Shown here piece by piece: positions 63,120-64,000 of a stretch of 64,000 nucleotides of DNA (the first letter of the stretch is position 1; each line of letters begins with the position of its first letter). The position numbers and the translations under genes are program-made. Source of the DNA: Thiomicrospira sp. ALE5 (GTDB lineage: Bacteria; Pseudomonadota; Gammaproteobacteria; Thiomicrospirales; Thiomicrospiraceae); contig NZ_FOYY01000003.1 in the NCBI RefSeq assembly GCF_900112445.1, positions 124,001-188,000 of the forward strand, written 5' to 3'. The notes under the pieces are model-generated. The model was not told the origin of the DNA and made no database searches. It saw nothing but the letters and a program-made list of their open reading frames with translations.

Positions 63120-63129
63120 CGCATAAACA

Positions 63130-63154
63130 AAAAACCACCCATCGGTGGTTTTTT
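63130..63154. terminator. Rho-independent terminator, usable on both strands
   Basis: AAACCACC, CATC, GGTGGTTT with A run before and T run after; it lies between convergent genes. Confidence 0.9.
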
Positions 63155-63177
63155 ATTGCTTAAAATGTTCTGCAATA

Positions 63178-63660
63178 TTAGTGAATTCCAATAATGCCCC
63201 AGCCTTGATGCTGCAGGCTAATAAAGCTCACATAGCTGTTTCCAACCACGATGAGTGGATCTCGAATATCACCATTTTCAACCCCAAAAACACGGTTAGC
63301 AATTGAACAGACTTCAGCTTTGACGCCGTCAAGTTGTAATAGTTTATTTAGGTGTTTGTTAAACGTCTCAACCTGAACCATTTGATCGAGCTCAACCGTT
63401 TCAAGACCTGTCGTTAAGAAATTAACATTTTGACCATGGAAGGCTAAGATCATTTCTGGTTCTAGTCCAGCATCTTTTAAGTTTTGGTAAGTTTCCTTAA
63501 TAACCTGCATTTGAACGGTTAAAAAACCGGGGTTGGAGTTGGTGATATCCCATACTACCTGTGCTTGTGTCATACCTTCTAGAGCCTTATTGTTATTTGG
63601 CTGGGCAAGAGCACTAGTTGCAAGTGCTAAGGATAAGATGAATCCGATAAGAGTGCGCAT
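63178..63660 (-). CDS. DsrE/DsrF-like family protein, secreted
   Basis: 160 residues. Signal peptide 'MRTLIGFILSLALATSALA'. 'KALEGMTQAQVVWDITNSNPGFLTVQMQVIKETYQNLKDAG' and 'MILAFHGQNVNFLTTG' match the DsrE-like fold, and a single Cys ('GVKAEVCSIANRVFG') sits in the usual loop. Periplasmic versions occur in sulfur-oxidising bacteria, probably as sulfur carriers, but function here is inferred. Confidence 0.8.
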   Translation of the reverse strand: MRTLIGFILSLALATSALAQPNNNKALEGMTQAQVVWDITNSNPGFLTVQMQVIKETYQNLKDAGLEPEMILAFHGQNVNFLTTGLETVELDQMVQVETFNKHLNKLLQLDGVKAEVCSIANRVFGVENGDIRDPLIVVGNSYVSFISLQHQGWGIIGIH

Positions 63661-63876
63661 ATTATTATCTCCTTTAGTTATTAATCATTCAAAATAGAAT
63701 GAACTTTCATTCTATTCCTGGTGCCTGGCTTTTACTATCTTAAAATTGTGGAAAATTATTGAATAATCCGTTATCTATCAGAATAGTTAAAAGTTTTGTC
63801 TAAGTTATCCATGGTTTAGCTTGGCAAGATAGAGTAACGTAAGCAAGGATTTATAATTGAATGTGTCTGTATTGAG
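63661..63876. other. Non-coding divergent intergenic region
   Basis: AT-rich stretch between the DsrE-like gene and the last gene. A GAATG/CATTC inverted repeat (ATTCAAAATAGAATGAACTTTCATTCTATT at 63684-63713) lies close to the DsrE-like start and could be its operator. Nothing else is recognised. Confidence 0.4.
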
Positions 63877-64000
63877 ATGGGTGTGGAATTGCGTTTAGTG
63901 CGACAGATTGCGGATATTGATCGCCAGGCCTGGAATGGGTTGGTGACGGATAATAATCCGTTTTTGCGCCATGAGTTTTTGCAGGCGTTGGAAGATCATC
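63877..64000 (+). CDS. Peptidoglycan-related FemAB/GNAT-like protein (COG3146), 5' part
   Basis: Open to the right edge. 'MGVELRLVRQIADIDRQAWNGLVTDNNPFLRHEFLQALED' matches the start of the family (W-x-x-L...NPFLRHEFLxALE) annotated as peptidogalycan biosynthesis/recognition proteins with a GNAT-type fold. Start at ATG 63877 is tentative. Contains a CAGGCCTG octamer at 63925-63932, read as Gln-Ala-Trp. Confidence 0.75.
   Translation, partial: MGVELRLVRQIADIDRQAWNGLVTDNNPFLRHEFLQALEDH

Larger units (their letters stand above)
3167..63932. repeat. Dispersed palindromic octamer CAGGCCTG, often within ACCAGGCCTGGT or GCAGGCCTGGT
   Basis: About 42 copies counted by eye. Examples: 3167, 3810, 4069, 12668, 13120, 16509, 18288, 22702, 23030, 23684, 24200, 25890, 27849, 28110, 29644, 29752, 32276, 32749, 36494, 38918, 45690, 51197, 52106, 52199, 53707, 54530, 55803, 56110, 57442, 59062, 63925. 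Most are in genes, read mainly as Gln-Ala-Trp or (Pro/Ala)-Gly-Leu-Val, on both strands. None in 1-3160. Confidence 0.85.

Noticed and set aside
1-64000. tRNA or rRNA genes
   Set aside because: I looked for GGTTCGA-type T-loops with paired acceptor ends and for conserved rRNA segments and found none that hold up.

Overview
The window is a gammaproteobacterial chromosome segment. Its core gene order is typical of that class: rseC-degP-lepA-lepB-rnc-era-recO-pdxJ-acpS, sdhCDAB, rimP-nusA-infB-rbfA-truB, rpsO-pnp, and acs next to an acetate-type symporter. A periplasmic DsrE-like protein and the general gene content would fit a Thiomicrospira/Thiomicrorhabdus-like sulfur oxidiser, but the genus is a guess from general resemblance.

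Layout. 1-3200: AT-rich end of a surface-polysaccharide cluster (three glycosyltransferases and a Wzy-like membrane protein). 3200-14655: an accessory region with two nearly identical galE genes, six further broken galE pieces, eight toxin-antitoxin type modules or remnants (four VapBC/PIN pairs, a PIN pair with a broken toxin, a broken BrnT with BrnA, an MntA-like remnant, a ParE/RelE pair), broken epimerase and rfbB genes, a polyprenyl sugar transferase, and many copies of a mobile-looking palindromic element. Some copies sit in frame inside genes and several carry a conserved promoter-like tail in front of a toxin-antitoxin pair. 14673-24688: nadB, rseC-degP, the lepA to acpS operon, and infA. 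24755-29191 (minus): aat-sdhCDAB-sdhE. 29284-32790: dnaE. 32934-39516: acetate uptake and activation (acs, small membrane protein, symporter) with a DUF294-type regulator and a DnaQ-like exonuclease. 39542-39667: a candidate small RNA. 39707-46840: translation and ribosome-maturation operon plus a rhodanese-methyltransferase fusion and a cNMP-binding protein. 47186-52760: rpsO, pnp and a PreP-like M16 peptidase. 52840-53619 (minus): fabI. 53697-61129: Yej-like peptide ABC transporter, interrupted by a BrnT-type toxin-antitoxin pair. 61146-64000: decayed zeta-toxin module, DUF3820 fragment, ComFB-like protein, an unknown protein, DsrE-like protein, and the start of a FemAB/GNAT-like protein.

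The two strongest observations are these. First, a perfect palindromic octamer, CAGGCCTG, usually extended to CAGGCCTGGT, appears about 42 times by eye against roughly one expected by chance. It is absent from the first 3.1 kb and sparse in the translation operon. Second, the 3.2-14.6 kb region looks as if it grew by repeated recombination at galE and at a palindromic repeat, collecting and shuffling toxin-antitoxin modules.
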